Made by a program: the position numbers and the translations under genes. A stretch of DNA of 60,233 nucleotides, taken from a virus. The stretch covers positions 1 to 60,233 of IMG/VR virus record IMGVR_UViG_3300009428_000008; one strand, written 5' to 3'. Numbering within the stretch: the stretch's first letter is position 1; every line of letters starts with the position of its first letter. The notes beneath the pieces were generated by a model. That model was not told the DNA's origin and ran no database searches. It saw only the letters and a program-made list of their open reading frames with translations. Of this stretch, positions 35,317 through 44,339 are shown one piece after another.

Positions 35317-36963
35317 ATGAACGAACGCAAACTAACCAAATCCGAACTTGCAAAGAGAGAGGATATTATTTTAAATATGAAGGGTAACAAACGTGACCTT
35401 GTAAAAAAATATGGGGCGGATGCGGAAAAAGTAATGTATGGTCGAGCTACTAATATGGCCAAAAAACAATCAGAATCAATGACTCAAACAAACGTGAAGC
35501 TAAAAGAGATGGTTAAGGATGCTCTTAAAAATCCTAAAAAGGCCGATTTAAATAAGGATGGTAAATTGTCTGATTACGAAAAAACAAGAGGTAAAGCCGT
35601 TGAAAAAAATCTATCTGAGGATTTTGATGAAGAAAACTTAAAACCTCTACCACCAAGAGCCAAATTAGATAATAGGGAGGATTTTGGATATGAAGAAGAA
35701 GACTTAGACAATCCAGATGAAGACTTAGTTATAATAGGATCAGGATATTTAGAAGGTTTTAATAGGCCTCATTCTTTAAATAATGGAGAATTAGAAATGT
35801 TGGGTAAAAAAATCGTTAAACAATTATATAAAGGTGATAAAAATGCTGCCTTTAAAGACATTGTTGATAGATTAAATGAAGATCTAGATTTAGGTCATGA
35901 AGACAACGAACCCCACATGCTTAAAGCAGATTTATATCGTATTGGAAAATATGCTATGGAATTATACAATATAGTAGACGGGTTTGAAGGTGAAGGAGAA
36001 GTTGATTTTCCTTCTTGGTGGCAAGCTAAAATAACAAATGCTAAAACAGCAATTGTTGGGGCTAAACATTATCTTGATTTTGAAATTAATGAACCTAAAA
36101 TTGATGCTGTAGTTGACACTATAGATGATATAACACCAGACGATGATGTTGTAGATACCGATGTTTTAGACGTAGATATCGATGAATCTCAATTAGGCAC
36201 AGACGATGACACAGGTTTTACTAAAACGTTATATACACCTAATGAAATGGGAGATGTATCAGTTGCAGGTGAATATGCTTCAGGAGCTTTTGAGGAAAGT
36301 TTAAAAAAAACAGTAGCAGAAAAATTAGCTAAAAAATTAAAAGAATCTATATCTGACGAAGATAAAAAACATCTAGATATGATAGCATATTATGAATTTG
36401 GTGCAGATTCTACTAGTGGTGGATTTGATAAGTTAGGAGATGCCGAAAAAGAAGAAGCTAGAAAATTTATGGTGTATGCCAATGTTGATAAAACATTTGA
36501 TGACAAACCAGTAAAAGAAGGTTTACCTAAAGGCTATTGGGATAAAAAAATCGATGCCAAAGATGAAGATCAAGATGGTAAAATAGATGAAGATCTTAGT
36601 GGTGTAGAAGCAGGTAAAACCTATGCTAATATGAATAGAGAAGAAAGAAAACAATATGGTAATTATATTGATCATGTAGACATAGGTCATTTTGTAACTC
36701 CTAGTAGTGAGTGGAAAGACAATGATAATGATTACTTTTACAAATTAGGTTTAAGAGTAGTTAAACAAAGGTATAAAGGTAATATAGGTGCCGCTTATGA
36801 TTATTTAAAAAATAATCAAAAAGTTGATGAGTCATATAATACTTTAGTTAATAAAATCGAAAAATCAGGTAAATCTAAAAAGGCAGCTAAAGCCATTGCT
36901 GGAGCAGTAGCATCATATAAAGCAAAAGGTGGAGGTAAAGGCCCAACAGCAAAACAGAAATAA
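35317..36963 (+). CDS. Modular probable internal protein with EF-hand-like loops
   Basis: A 548-residue mosaic. Residues 5-50 carry L-T-K-S-E-L-A-K-R-E-D-I-I ... V-M-Y-G-R-A-T-N-M-A, a module I recall in many marine phage proteins. Residues 77-88 (D-L-N-K-D-G-K-L-S-D-Y-E) are a perfect EF-hand calcium loop; residues 416-427 (D-E-D-Q-D-G-K-I) form a second loop that lacks the final Glu. The stretch about 150-190 (D-L-V-I-I-G-S-G-Y, L-G-K-K-I-V-K-Q-L-Y-K-G-D) is repeated in diverged form near 455-500 (K-L-G-L-R-V-V-K-Q-R-Y-K-G). The C terminus is Lys/Gly/Ala-rich. L-S-E at 99-101 follows the gp21 rule. Likely packaged. Confidence 0.65.
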   Translation: MNERKLTKSELAKREDIILNMKGNKRDLVKKYGADAEKVMYGRATNMAKKQSESMTQTNVKLKEMVKDALKNPKKADLNKDGKLSDYEKTRGKAVEKNLSEDFDEENLKPLPPRAKLDNREDFGYEEEDLDNPDEDLVIIGSGYLEGFNRPHSLNNGELEMLGKKIVKQLYKGDKNAAFKDIVDRLNEDLDLGHEDNEPHMLKADLYRIGKYAMELYNIVDGFEGEGEVDFPSWWQAKITNAKTAIVGAKHYLDFEINEPKIDAVVDTIDDITPDDDVVDTDVLDVDIDESQLGTDDDTGFTKTLYTPNEMGDVSVAGEYASGAFEESLKKTVAEKLAKKLKESISDEDKKHLDMIAYYEFGADSTSGGFDKLGDAEKEEARKFMVYANVDKTFDDKPVKEGLPKGYWDKKIDAKDEDQDGKIDEDLSGVEAGKTYANMNREERKQYGNYIDHVDIGHFVTPSSEWKDNDNDYFYKLGLRVVKQRYKGNIGAAYDYLKNNQKVDESYNTLVNKIEKSGKSKKAAKAIAGAVASYKAKGGGKGPTAKQK

Positions 36964-36965
36964 TA

Positions 36966-37400
36966 ATGACAGCAGCAGAATTAAGAGAAAAAATCAGAGT
37001 ATTAATTCCTCAAGTCTATGCTAATGTTAAACAAGGTGAGGCAGCAGCTGTAGAATTTGATGAGTTAACTAAATTTCCAGAATTAAAATCCGTAATTACA
37101 GATTTATTATCACATGAATTTGATAATTTTCTATCATCTATTGATTGGGTTGCACCTAAACCCTCAACATTTAGAATTAATTTAAAAAATAATCAAGAAT
37201 TTTACTTAACATACTCTAGAAGGAGTTGGATTGCTCAAGTTGAAGGTAAAAAATATTATTTATTAAACTTACCCGAAGAAGAAAGAGCAACAGAAGCTAT
37301 AGCACGTATTTTAAGATATGGGGTTAAAGTAGATGCTGATGCTGTGGAAGGAAATGATGTAGATGTAGATGTAGAAGTTGATGACACTGTAGAAATATAA
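36966..37400 (+). CDS. Hypothetical protein
   Basis: A 144-residue protein. Residues 1-60 are helical; 68-115 form a beta-rich part (T-F-R-I-N-L-K-N-N-Q-E-F-Y-L-T-Y); the last 20 residues are an acidic D-V/D-E repeat (D-V-D-V-D-V-E-V-D). It lies in the internal-protein block with short spacing to both neighbours. No family recognised; the acidic tail resembles those of the scaffold-like proteins here. Confidence 0.65.
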   Translation: MTAAELREKIRVLIPQVYANVKQGEAAAVEFDELTKFPELKSVITDLLSHEFDNFLSSIDWVAPKPSTFRINLKNNQEFYLTYSRRSWIAQVEGKKYYLLNLPEEERATEAIARILRYGVKVDADAVEGNDVDVDVEVDDTVEI

Positions 37401-37417
37401 AATAAAATAAAGTATTA

Positions 37418-38401
37418 ATGGACCCAATTACTAAATATTTAAATAGTGTAGCATATAAATTCCCAAAAGGATATCCTGACATGAATAATGATCAGGATGT
37501 AAAACTTTTAATGTCTTTAGTAGAAAATTTAGTAGATAAAAATATAATTTTAAAAGAATCTTCTGAAGATTATGATAATACTATTAAAAGAGCTTTAAAC
37601 GTTGAAGAAATTCCAAGATCAAAAAATAAATACCCATTCCCTGGTAAAGGAGGATCTACCTTTAATATAACGGTAAAATCTGATGATATGCTTACATTTA
37701 AAGCTCTTTATGGAGTGGCCCCACCTAAAAAAGGAGAAACTGAAGGTCAAACTAAAGGTGTAGGTAATGGAGAAATAGCATTATATTGGTTATATAATTT
37801 CTCAGATAGTAGTGTTGAAGTATCTGAAGGTAGAGCAGGAGATGATCCAGATTTATATTTTAATGGAATTGGGGTTGAAGTAAAAGCATATGGTAAACCC
37901 GTTATAGGTTTAGGTCGTTTTGGAGCTGATAAAGAAAATTTAGGTCTTTTAAGTGTAATTTTTGGCATTAATGCTTTAAGTAAAGCTTTAGGAGGTGAAG
38001 GTACTAAAAGAACTGTTAACCCAACAAATTTTAAAGGAAGTGATTTAGTCCCTGCTTTACAGCAAGTATTAGATTTAGAAGATATAGATGATCTACCAGG
38101 TTTAGCCCGTAGATATCCAATTTTCAAAACCATACTGGATAATATTAAAGTTGTAAACAGTTCTTTAAACGATCCAACCAATGCAGTAGATGCAGCTGTA
38201 GCTATGTCATTTGAGTTATTAGATTCTAAACTTGGGAGAAAACCAGGAGATGGTGGATTTTTAGCAGATGTAGAAGGAAATGGTGATGTTAAATTTTATG
38301 GTATAGATTTAAAAAAACTAAGAACTTCTGATAATTTACTAGACAATTTTGGATCTAAACAAAGTAGTTTATATCTTAATTTTGGAGCATTATTTGGATA
38401 A
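37418..38401 (+). CDS. PD-(D/E)XK-like nuclease candidate
   Basis: A 327-residue protein. The region 114-160 shows a restriction-nuclease-like arrangement: G-N-G-E119, D-D-P-D145-L-Y, then G-V-E154-V-K156, that is Glu ... Asp ... Glu-x-Lys, as in PD-(D/E)XK enzymes; the pattern resembles phage and restriction nuclease folds. Residues 40-48 (I-I-L45-K-E47-S) hold a gp21-type L-x-E site before the domain. If packaged and injected, it could attack host DNA or act on packaged DNA. Activity not proven; residue assignment is by eye. Confidence 0.55.
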   Translation: MDPITKYLNSVAYKFPKGYPDMNNDQDVKLLMSLVENLVDKNIILKESSEDYDNTIKRALNVEEIPRSKNKYPFPGKGGSTFNITVKSDDMLTFKALYGVAPPKKGETEGQTKGVGNGEIALYWLYNFSDSSVEVSEGRAGDDPDLYFNGIGVEVKAYGKPVIGLGRFGADKENLGLLSVIFGINALSKALGGEGTKRTVNPTNFKGSDLVPALQQVLDLEDIDDLPGLARRYPIFKTILDNIKVVNSSLNDPTNAVDAAVAMSFELLDSKLGRKPGDGGFLADVEGNGDVKFYGIDLKKLRTSDNLLDNFGSKQSSLYLNFGALFG

Positions 38402-38425
38402 TCTTTAAAATAAAATAAAATAATT

Positions 38426-39691
38426 ATGTGTAAAAAATGTGGATGTAATAAGTGTGAAACTGAAAGTACTGCGTTAGTACTTAATGAGAGCAAAGCTCCG
38501 GCAAGTATACTGTCTGAAGGGTTAAAACGTCATATTGACACTAACAAACCACTTACTACTCCAATATATCGTAAGGGTTCACAATCATATTTTAATTTAA
38601 TAGCAGAAGCAAGATCATTATATAGTAGAGGTATTTTAAATTTTACTAATAAGAGAGACATAGAGCTACTTACTGAAACCGATCAAGGTTATTTTGGCAT
38701 ATATGAAGGTAAAAAAGTGCCTTTAGATTTTCCTATGTTAGAAGCTGAAATAGACTATGAAAAAGAAAAGACTTGGAGAATACAAGATAAATTTCCCATT
38801 GAAGTAACTGTAAAAAAAGGATGGACAGGAAACTATTATACAATTGAACCTAAACCAATGGACATCAGTTATGATACTTTTATAGATTTGGGTAGTGGTG
38901 GAAATGTAGATTACACATCTTACGATTATACCACAGGTAAAGCTAGATGGACTTCTAATTCATTAGAACAAATTAAACAATGGGAAGAAGATAACCAAGA
39001 TAAAATTAAAGTAGTATATTCGAACAGTCTAAATGAATCATACGATTACGATGAAGTAGCACAATCTGAATTTGGTATGGATTACGATCAATTAGGCCCA
39101 GGTGAAAAAGAATGGGTGCGTGATGAAATAGACAATATGTCTATGGAAGAATCATTAAACGAGTCTAAAATTCCTACTCAAGACCAAGTAGATAAATTCT
39201 TTACATTGACTCAAAACGAAACACATTATCTAAATTCCAAACCAGTAGCAGGTCAAGAAGGCACATTTAACTTAATGAAAGTTGAACCTTGGGATGAGTA
39301 TGATTTATCAAATTTCAATTCATTAGTTAGAAAAGCAAAAGATAAAAAATCTAAATTCAAAAAACATGGAGAAATGTCAGGTTTCGATATGAGAGGTATA
39401 GACGAAGCTAAATTTAAAGGTAAAACCGTTGAATTAAATAAACCAACAAGAGGCGACAGTAAGAAATTTAAAGTTTACGTTAACTCAGGTAAGAAAAATG
39501 CTGATGGATCAATTAAGGTAAAAAAAGTAAATTTTGGGCATGGTGGAACTACTGCTAAAAAAGCAGGACAAAAAACCATGTCAATAAGAAAATCAAACCC
39601 TAAAGCAAGAAGCGCATTTAGAGCAAGACATAATTGCTCTTCCCCAGGACCTAAAACTATGGCAAGATATTGGTCTTGTAAAAAATGGTAA
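38426..39691 (+). CDS. Cys-rich N terminus, modular probable internal protein
   Basis: A 421-residue protein starting MCKKCGCNKC, a compact C-x2-C-x-C-x2-C metal-binding cluster. Potential gp21 sites L-x-E recur: L19-N-E21-S, L29-S-E31-G, and two further L-N-E-S copies near residues 202 and 246. The C-terminal about 90 residues (K-F-K-G-K-T-V-E-L-N-K-P ... K-K-V-N-F-G ... A-R-S-A-F-R-A-R-H-N-C ... A-R-Y-W-S-C-K) are a module that I recall in many marine phage proteins and that probably binds metal through its two cysteines. Likely a multi-cut head protein. Confidence 0.65.
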   Translation: MCKKCGCNKCETESTALVLNESKAPASILSEGLKRHIDTNKPLTTPIYRKGSQSYFNLIAEARSLYSRGILNFTNKRDIELLTETDQGYFGIYEGKKVPLDFPMLEAEIDYEKEKTWRIQDKFPIEVTVKKGWTGNYYTIEPKPMDISYDTFIDLGSGGNVDYTSYDYTTGKARWTSNSLEQIKQWEEDNQDKIKVVYSNSLNESYDYDEVAQSEFGMDYDQLGPGEKEWVRDEIDNMSMEESLNESKIPTQDQVDKFFTLTQNETHYLNSKPVAGQEGTFNLMKVEPWDEYDLSNFNSLVRKAKDKKSKFKKHGEMSGFDMRGIDEAKFKGKTVELNKPTRGDSKKFKVYVNSGKKNADGSIKVKKVNFGHGGTTAKKAGQKTMSIRKSNPKARSAFRARHNCSSPGPKTMARYWSCKKW

Positions 39692-39696
39692 AATAA

Positions 39697-41364
39697 ATGC
39701 CAAATCCTTTAAAATACACAACATCAATACCTGCTGGAGCATTAAGACATGCTACTCTTGGGATAGGTGTAGAAAATGTTCAATATGATAGTACTTGGAA
39801 GAATGGAATATCTCCAAATACTCTTACCTCATACTATCTTGTATATGAACCTGTTAGTGGAGCAGCCGTAAGAATTTATGCACCTGCTGATGCAGCAGAA
39901 TTAATACAATTAGCACAATCTAAAGGATCACCTGAAACTACAGAAGCAGGAGCTTTAGCATGGTTCCCATCTAATGGCTTCTACCCAGCAAATAAAGTAT
40001 TAAATAACATTGTTACTGATGAGTTAGTATTAGCTTTAAATGCTGGTACTATTACTTCATACCCTACATCAGGTACAAATTGGTTAGATTTAAGTGGTGA
40101 AGCAAATGATGGTACATTAGTTAATAATCCTACATTTAACCCAAATGGGTATTTAGATTTAAATGATGGGGGGAGTGGTAATGAAAGATTAGAAATCTCA
40201 AAACCATCACAGTTAGCTACAAATCAATATTTAACTATTCAAATATTATTTAAATTAAATACTTTACCTACAGTAGCTTATGGTGATAACAGTCCTATAT
40301 TAGGAGCAAGAATAGGAAGTGATTATATGATATTTGCTTATCCTGCAAGTAATAATAAAAGTCATTTAGGAGTAAGTTATGATGATTCAAGATACCAATC
40401 AGGCCATGAAAGTGTTTTTGAAACAGAAGCAGGAAGGTGGGTTCAGTTTACTCATGTAGGAATACCTTATGAATCCGGGGGTTATCAAAGGGGTAAACTT
40501 ATGTATTACATAAATGGTGTTTTAGATAGAGATGAATTTATATCAGGAGATTCTAATGGTTGGGCAATCCCAAACCCCTTTTATGGAGGGTATGATGCTA
40601 GATGGTTTAAGTATTCTGATATTAGTATATCTAAGATTAAAATGTATAATAAACAACTTACAGCTGAAGAAATTTCACAAAACTATTACCAAGCACCAAT
40701 CGTTACAGACGGTTTAGTATTTGCTATAGATGCTAGTAATTTAGTCTCATATGAAAGTGGCTCAACTACTACTTATTCACTAACAGGTTCTGATACAGGT
40801 ACATTATCTGGAGTTATCCATAGTAATTCTGCTAACGGTAGTTGGAGTTTTGGTAGTAATCGAAACACATATTTAAAAGCTGGTGGAAATCCCGGCCCTT
40901 TTGATCTTCCTGCATGGGATGGATACACGATAAATATTTGGGTTAAAAGAACAGCATTTGGTACATGGCAATCAGGAACTACAAATTATGATGGTATTTG
41001 GAATTATTATTGGAATCATAATTTAAGTTTTACAGGAGCACATACAGAAGTTAACGCAATCCAAGGAACAGGTTTATCAGCCTACACAATTCAAATGGAT
41101 AGATGGTATAATGTTATTATGACCCACGATAATACTTCAAGTTCTGGTAATCATAAAGTTTATATAGATGGTAATTTAATCCAAACAAGCAATATACCTA
41201 ATCCAACTTATTCAAGTGGTAACATAAGACAATTTTTTATAGGAAATTGGGACTCAGGTTGGTCTATGGTGGGAGAAATAGGAACACTTCAAGTTTATGA
41301 TAAACAGCTTACAGATAGTGAGGTTTTACAAAATTTTAATGCTTGTACACAAAAATATAACTAA
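39697..41364 (+). CDS. LamG/concanavalin-like adhesin with two repeated domains
   Basis: A 555-residue protein. After an N-terminal domain (1-100) come two related LamG-type jelly-roll domains: the first begins V-T-D-E-L-V-L-A-L-N-A-G (about 108) and the second V-T-D-G-L-V-F-A-I-D-A-S (about 337). Both include a W-V/W-I strand with R-x-x-x-F and a K-M-Y-N-K/Q-V-Y-D-K-Q-L-T ending typical of LamG. These bind glycans or peptides, so this is probably a receptor-binding or head-fibre protein. Unusual location within the internal/head block rather than with tail fibres. Overlaps the next ATG by one base. Confidence 0.8.
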   Translation: MPNPLKYTTSIPAGALRHATLGIGVENVQYDSTWKNGISPNTLTSYYLVYEPVSGAAVRIYAPADAAELIQLAQSKGSPETTEAGALAWFPSNGFYPANKVLNNIVTDELVLALNAGTITSYPTSGTNWLDLSGEANDGTLVNNPTFNPNGYLDLNDGGSGNERLEISKPSQLATNQYLTIQILFKLNTLPTVAYGDNSPILGARIGSDYMIFAYPASNNKSHLGVSYDDSRYQSGHESVFETEAGRWVQFTHVGIPYESGGYQRGKLMYYINGVLDRDEFISGDSNGWAIPNPFYGGYDARWFKYSDISISKIKMYNKQLTAEEISQNYYQAPIVTDGLVFAIDASNLVSYESGSTTTYSLTGSDTGTLSGVIHSNSANGSWSFGSNRNTYLKAGGNPGPFDLPAWDGYTINIWVKRTAFGTWQSGTTNYDGIWNYYWNHNLSFTGAHTEVNAIQGTGLSAYTIQMDRWYNVIMTHDNTSSSGNHKVYIDGNLIQTSNIPNPTYSSGNIRQFFIGNWDSGWSMVGEIGTLQVYDKQLTDSEVLQNFNACTQKYN

Positions 41365-41531
41365 TGAAATATTTAATACAAATGGAAAATATTATCCAAG
41401 GATGGGAAGTAAAATATTTTGAAAATGGTATAGAATATTCACAAATTTTTCCTACTCAAGAAGAAGCTATGGATTTAATTGATGAGTGTGATTTAACAGG
41501 ACTTTACCTTCCCCAAAATACACTTAGTTAA
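41364..41531 (+). CDS. Small hypothetical protein (55 residues)
   Basis: A short gene coupled to the LamG gene by TAATG. The product starts MKYLIQMENIIQGW and contains I-F-P-T-Q-E-E-A-M-D-L-I-D-E-C. Good codon use for this genome and exact coupling argue that it is real. No family recognised. A dual promoter follows 20 bases after its stop. Confidence 0.55.
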   Translation: MKYLIQMENIIQGWEVKYFENGIEYSQIFPTQEEAMDLIDECDLTGLYLPQNTLS

Positions 41532-41550
41532 TAAACTAAATAGATTATTA

Positions 41551-41585
41551 TTTGTGAATCTAAATAATTTTTCGTATATTTATAA
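41551..41585 (+). promoter_or_regulatory. Promoter with both signals: TTTG-N20-TATATTTATAA
   Basis: TTTG at 41551-41554, exactly 20 bases, TATATTTA at 41575-41582 preceded by TTCG, with the late-type 9-mer at 41577-41585. The next ATG is 17 bases past the end. Confidence 0.7.
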
Positions 41586-41601
41586 TAAAAAATAACAAAC
41601 A

Positions 41602-42117
41602 ATGGATAATTTTAATTTAAAAAAATTTATTGGTGAAAAATCACTATTAAATGAAAGTTCACCTGGATACGATACAAGAAAATTCGGTGGAGCTCTACCA
41701 ACACTAGAAAGCGTTAAAGCAGCTTATGAAGCTAAAGAATGCAAATGTGGTAAAGGAGAAACATGCAAGTGTAATGACATTAAAGAAGATGCAAGTAATA
41801 ATTTAGTTGAAGATATAATAGAAAGACTTAAAGGTGCAGATTTAGATGGAGAAACAATGCAATATATTTTGGAAAAAATAGGTATGGACTATCAAATGTA
41901 TAAACAACTAAATGTAAAATATGATGATGAAGTTGATGCTGATGAAGATGCAATGGCTTCTATTATGATGGATGCACCTGATAGATTTGAAGAAGGAGAA
42001 AAAATAGTTCCACCCCAACCTTCTGATGAAAGAGTTATAGATATAATTAAAAAAATGGCTCCTAAAACTAAAATAAAATTCTTAGAAAAATTAGCTAAAA
42101 TGAAAAATCAAAAATAA
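41602..42117 (+). CDS. Hypothetical protein with capsid-targeting-like N terminus
   Basis: A 171-residue acidic protein. The N terminus MDNFNLKKF is nearly identical to that of the zeta-like kinase at 28981 and leads to L16-N-E18-S19, a gp21-type site. Residues 45-60 contain a cysteine cluster (C-K-C-G-K-G-E-T-C-K-C). Helical afterwards. Behind a dual promoter, probably a packaged small protein; function unknown. Confidence 0.65.
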   Translation: MDNFNLKKFIGEKSLLNESSPGYDTRKFGGALPTLESVKAAYEAKECKCGKGETCKCNDIKEDASNNLVEDIIERLKGADLDGETMQYILEKIGMDYQMYKQLNVKYDDEVDADEDAMASIMMDAPDRFEEGEKIVPPQPSDERVIDIIKKMAPKTKIKFLEKLAKMKNQK

Positions 42118-42123
42118 AACAAT

Positions 42124-42861
42124 ATGGCATTTTTAATATACTCAGGATTAACAGAAACATTAGCCCCTAAAATAACAGGAATATGGAATTGGTGCTGTTA
42201 TAATAACCAAAATCCCGGAGATCCTTATTTTACAGATTCAACTGTATTAACAATTGATACACCAAACTTTCCTACTCTTTCTAATGGATTAACTGTTAAT
42301 GGAGCAAATTGCGGTGTAGGGATGACAGATGCTGGTCAAGTTGCACAGGGGCAAAATGTAATAGGAAAAGGACCATGTGGTAACTTTGGATTCGTTGGTA
42401 GCCAAGCTTGGCCTGCAACTGCACAACAATTCTATATGGGGGGTGTAGATTGGGATGTTTATACTGGTTCAGGTAAAACTAAAGAAGATTTTCGAACTGA
42501 TATGGGTAATGGTATGTTTGTTTATGGAAAGGCTGCGGGTACAGCTCCAACCCAACACCAGTACCCAGGACAATTAGACGAAGAATTTATTAATGTAATT
42601 TTACCATCATCATATTTTGTAGGTGCTGATCAAGCATCTCCTGATGATGATGCTGCAAGAATACACTACTCAGTTTCTCGTGGTGGTAATTTTTTAGCAA
42701 TTTTACTAACTAAGATATGGTCTGGATATAAATTTCCAAAAATAGATAATACAATTGGGATTAATGCCGCAATGTCCAATGAGGAAGCTGCTGCTAATTG
42801 GTTAGCTAATGGATATGGTTTAGAAGATTTAGGTGAACCATTATTCGCTTCAAAGATTTAA
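42124..42861 (+). CDS. Probable virion structural protein
   Basis: A 245-residue protein with several cysteines in the first third (W-C-C-Y, N-C-G-V-G, P-C-G-N-F-G), Gly/Asn/Trp-rich strands and a helical C terminus (S-N-E-E-A-A-A-N-W-L-A-N-G-Y-G-L). No family recognised. AAACAATATG start context is that of late genes. It ends the block, being followed by the strongest terminator but one in the window. Confidence 0.65.
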   Translation: MAFLIYSGLTETLAPKITGIWNWCCYNNQNPGDPYFTDSTVLTIDTPNFPTLSNGLTVNGANCGVGMTDAGQVAQGQNVIGKGPCGNFGFVGSQAWPATAQQFYMGGVDWDVYTGSGKTKEDFRTDMGNGMFVYGKAAGTAPTQHQYPGQLDEEFINVILPSSYFVGADQASPDDDAARIHYSVSRGGNFLAILLTKIWSGYKFPKIDNTIGINAAMSNEEAAANWLANGYGLEDLGEPLFASKI

Positions 42862-42923
42862 TAAAGAAAACATTTAGACTGATTCATAGCCAGTCGATTG
42901 AAAAAGAAAAACAAGACATCTGT

Positions 42924-42951
42924 GGCGTCTCCCTTGGAGACGCCATTTTTT
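42924..42951 (+). terminator. Strong rho-independent terminator containing a -33 box in its loop
   Basis: GGCGTCTCC (42924-42932) and GGAGACGCC (42936-42944) form a perfect 9-bp GC-rich stem with loop CTT, followed by A and six T. It separates the internal-protein block from the FAD oxidoreductase gene. CTTG at 42933-42936 (loop plus first stem base) also serves as the -33 box of the downstream promoter. Confidence 0.9.
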
Positions 42952-42974
42952 GTTTGTATATTAACATATAAATA
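42933..42974 (+). promoter_or_regulatory. Host-type promoter CTTG-N20-TATATT plus TATAAATA
   Basis: CTTG 42933-42936, exactly 20 bases, TATATTAA 42957-42964. Three bases further lies TATAAATA (42967-42974), identical to the T4 late promoter core. The ATG of the oxidoreductase is at 42985, 11 bases past TATAAATA. The site may therefore fire both early and late. Confidence 0.6.
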
Positions 42975-42984
42975 AGGATACAAT

Positions 42985-44328
42985 ATGAGTAAGAACATAG
43001 TAATGATTGGAGCTGGAGTAGCAAATGTAAATGCTGCTACCAAATTAATCGATGGGGAGTATAAGGGTAAAATTACTATTATTGATATGGGTAAAAACCC
43101 ATACGATAGAAAATATAGTGAAGTAATGGAAGGTTTTTTAGGAGCTGGAGGTTGGTCTGATGGTAAATTAACCTATCATACTTCAATTGGAGGTCAATTA
43201 AGTAAATATTGTGGTGAAGAAAAAGCAATGGAACTATTCGACCAGGTTATAGCTAACTTCAAACGTTTCCATCCTAACCCATCAGAAGTACAATGTTCTG
43301 ATCCTAAATCGGAACCTGAATTTATTAAACCATATTTTGGATTAAGATTATTCCCAGTATGGCACGTTGGTACTGATTATTTACATGAAATTGGTAAAAA
43401 TTGGTATGACTTTTTAGTTGAGGGTGGTGTTGAATTTTATTGGGAATCTAAAGTTACAGACATTAATTTTAAAAATAATAAATTAGAAATAGGAAAGAAA
43501 ATGGATGGTCATTTCTTATATTATGACACCCTTATCTTTGGTGTAGGTAAATCCGGTATTGATTTTGGTAAAAAATTAGCGGAACAATATGACTTACCAA
43601 CAGAACCCAAACCAGTACAAATAGGTGTTCGATTTGAAGCACCACAAAAACACTTCCAGAAATTAATTGATGTATCTTATGATTTTAAATTATATAGAAA
43701 ATTCGAAGACAAGGGAGTATCATTACGTTCTTTCTGTACAAACAACAATGCAGCATATGTTGCCGTTGAAGAAACGTATGGAGACCATTCGTATAATGGA
43801 CACGCTAAAAAAGATGAAGCCTTCCGAAATAATATGACTAACTTTGGTATCCTAATGGAAGTACAAGGCATAGATAATCCATTTGAATGGTCTAGAGAAT
43901 TAGTAGGTAAAGTACAAGAAGAAGGTACAGGTTTATTTTATAGTCCTACCCGTAAACCTACAACAACCTCTGAAGGAATTGAGGTAAGTACTATTCAAAT
44001 TGATTCATTAAATAGAATTAGAGAAGCATTTAAGGGTTATTATACTTATATTGATGATTTTATTGAAGATATGAAAAAAGTATTCCCAACATTAGGAGAT
44101 GATTGGGGAGTATATATACCAGAAATTAAATATCTATCCCCTGAACCTTTAGTTAATTATAAAGATTTAAGTTTAACAAAATATCCAAATGTACACTTTG
44201 TAGGTGATGCATTAAGTGCTAGAGGTATTACAGTATCGGGAGCACAAGGAATATATGTTGTTGAATCATTATTAGGAGATATAAAAGAAGATGATTACAT
44301 TGAAACAGGAGATATAATAAGTTTTTAA
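42985..44328 (+). CDS. FAD-dependent oxidoreductase
   Basis: A 447-residue flavoprotein. Residues 5-20 are a Rossmann dinucleotide-binding turn (V-M-I-G9-A-G11-V-A-N14) followed by an acidic strand end I-I-D-M-G-K; residues 49-61 contain F-L-G-A-G-G-W-S-D-G-K-L, typical of FAD-dependent dehydrogenases of the COG2509 type. A second strand F-G-V-G-K-S-G occurs about residue 188, and the C-terminal F-V-G-D-A-L-S-A-R-G (about 410) is the second FAD contact. The substrate is unknown. It stands alone between a terminator and its own promoter, suggesting a host-metabolism gene. Confidence 0.85.
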   Translation: MSKNIVMIGAGVANVNAATKLIDGEYKGKITIIDMGKNPYDRKYSEVMEGFLGAGGWSDGKLTYHTSIGGQLSKYCGEEKAMELFDQVIANFKRFHPNPSEVQCSDPKSEPEFIKPYFGLRLFPVWHVGTDYLHEIGKNWYDFLVEGGVEFYWESKVTDINFKNNKLEIGKKMDGHFLYYDTLIFGVGKSGIDFGKKLAEQYDLPTEPKPVQIGVRFEAPQKHFQKLIDVSYDFKLYRKFEDKGVSLRSFCTNNNAAYVAVEETYGDHSYNGHAKKDEAFRNNMTNFGILMEVQGIDNPFEWSRELVGKVQEEGTGLFYSPTRKPTTTSEGIEVSTIQIDSLNRIREAFKGYYTYIDDFIEDMKKVFPTLGDDWGVYIPEIKYLSPEPLVNYKDLSLTKYPNVHFVGDALSARGITVSGAQGIYVVESLLGDIKEDDYIETGDIISF

Positions 44329-44339
44329 AAAAAATAAAC

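Noticed and set aside
37747-38181. A 144-codon minus-strand frame.
   Set aside because: It is fully inside the nuclease-like gene, has an implausible composition, and lacks a promoter.
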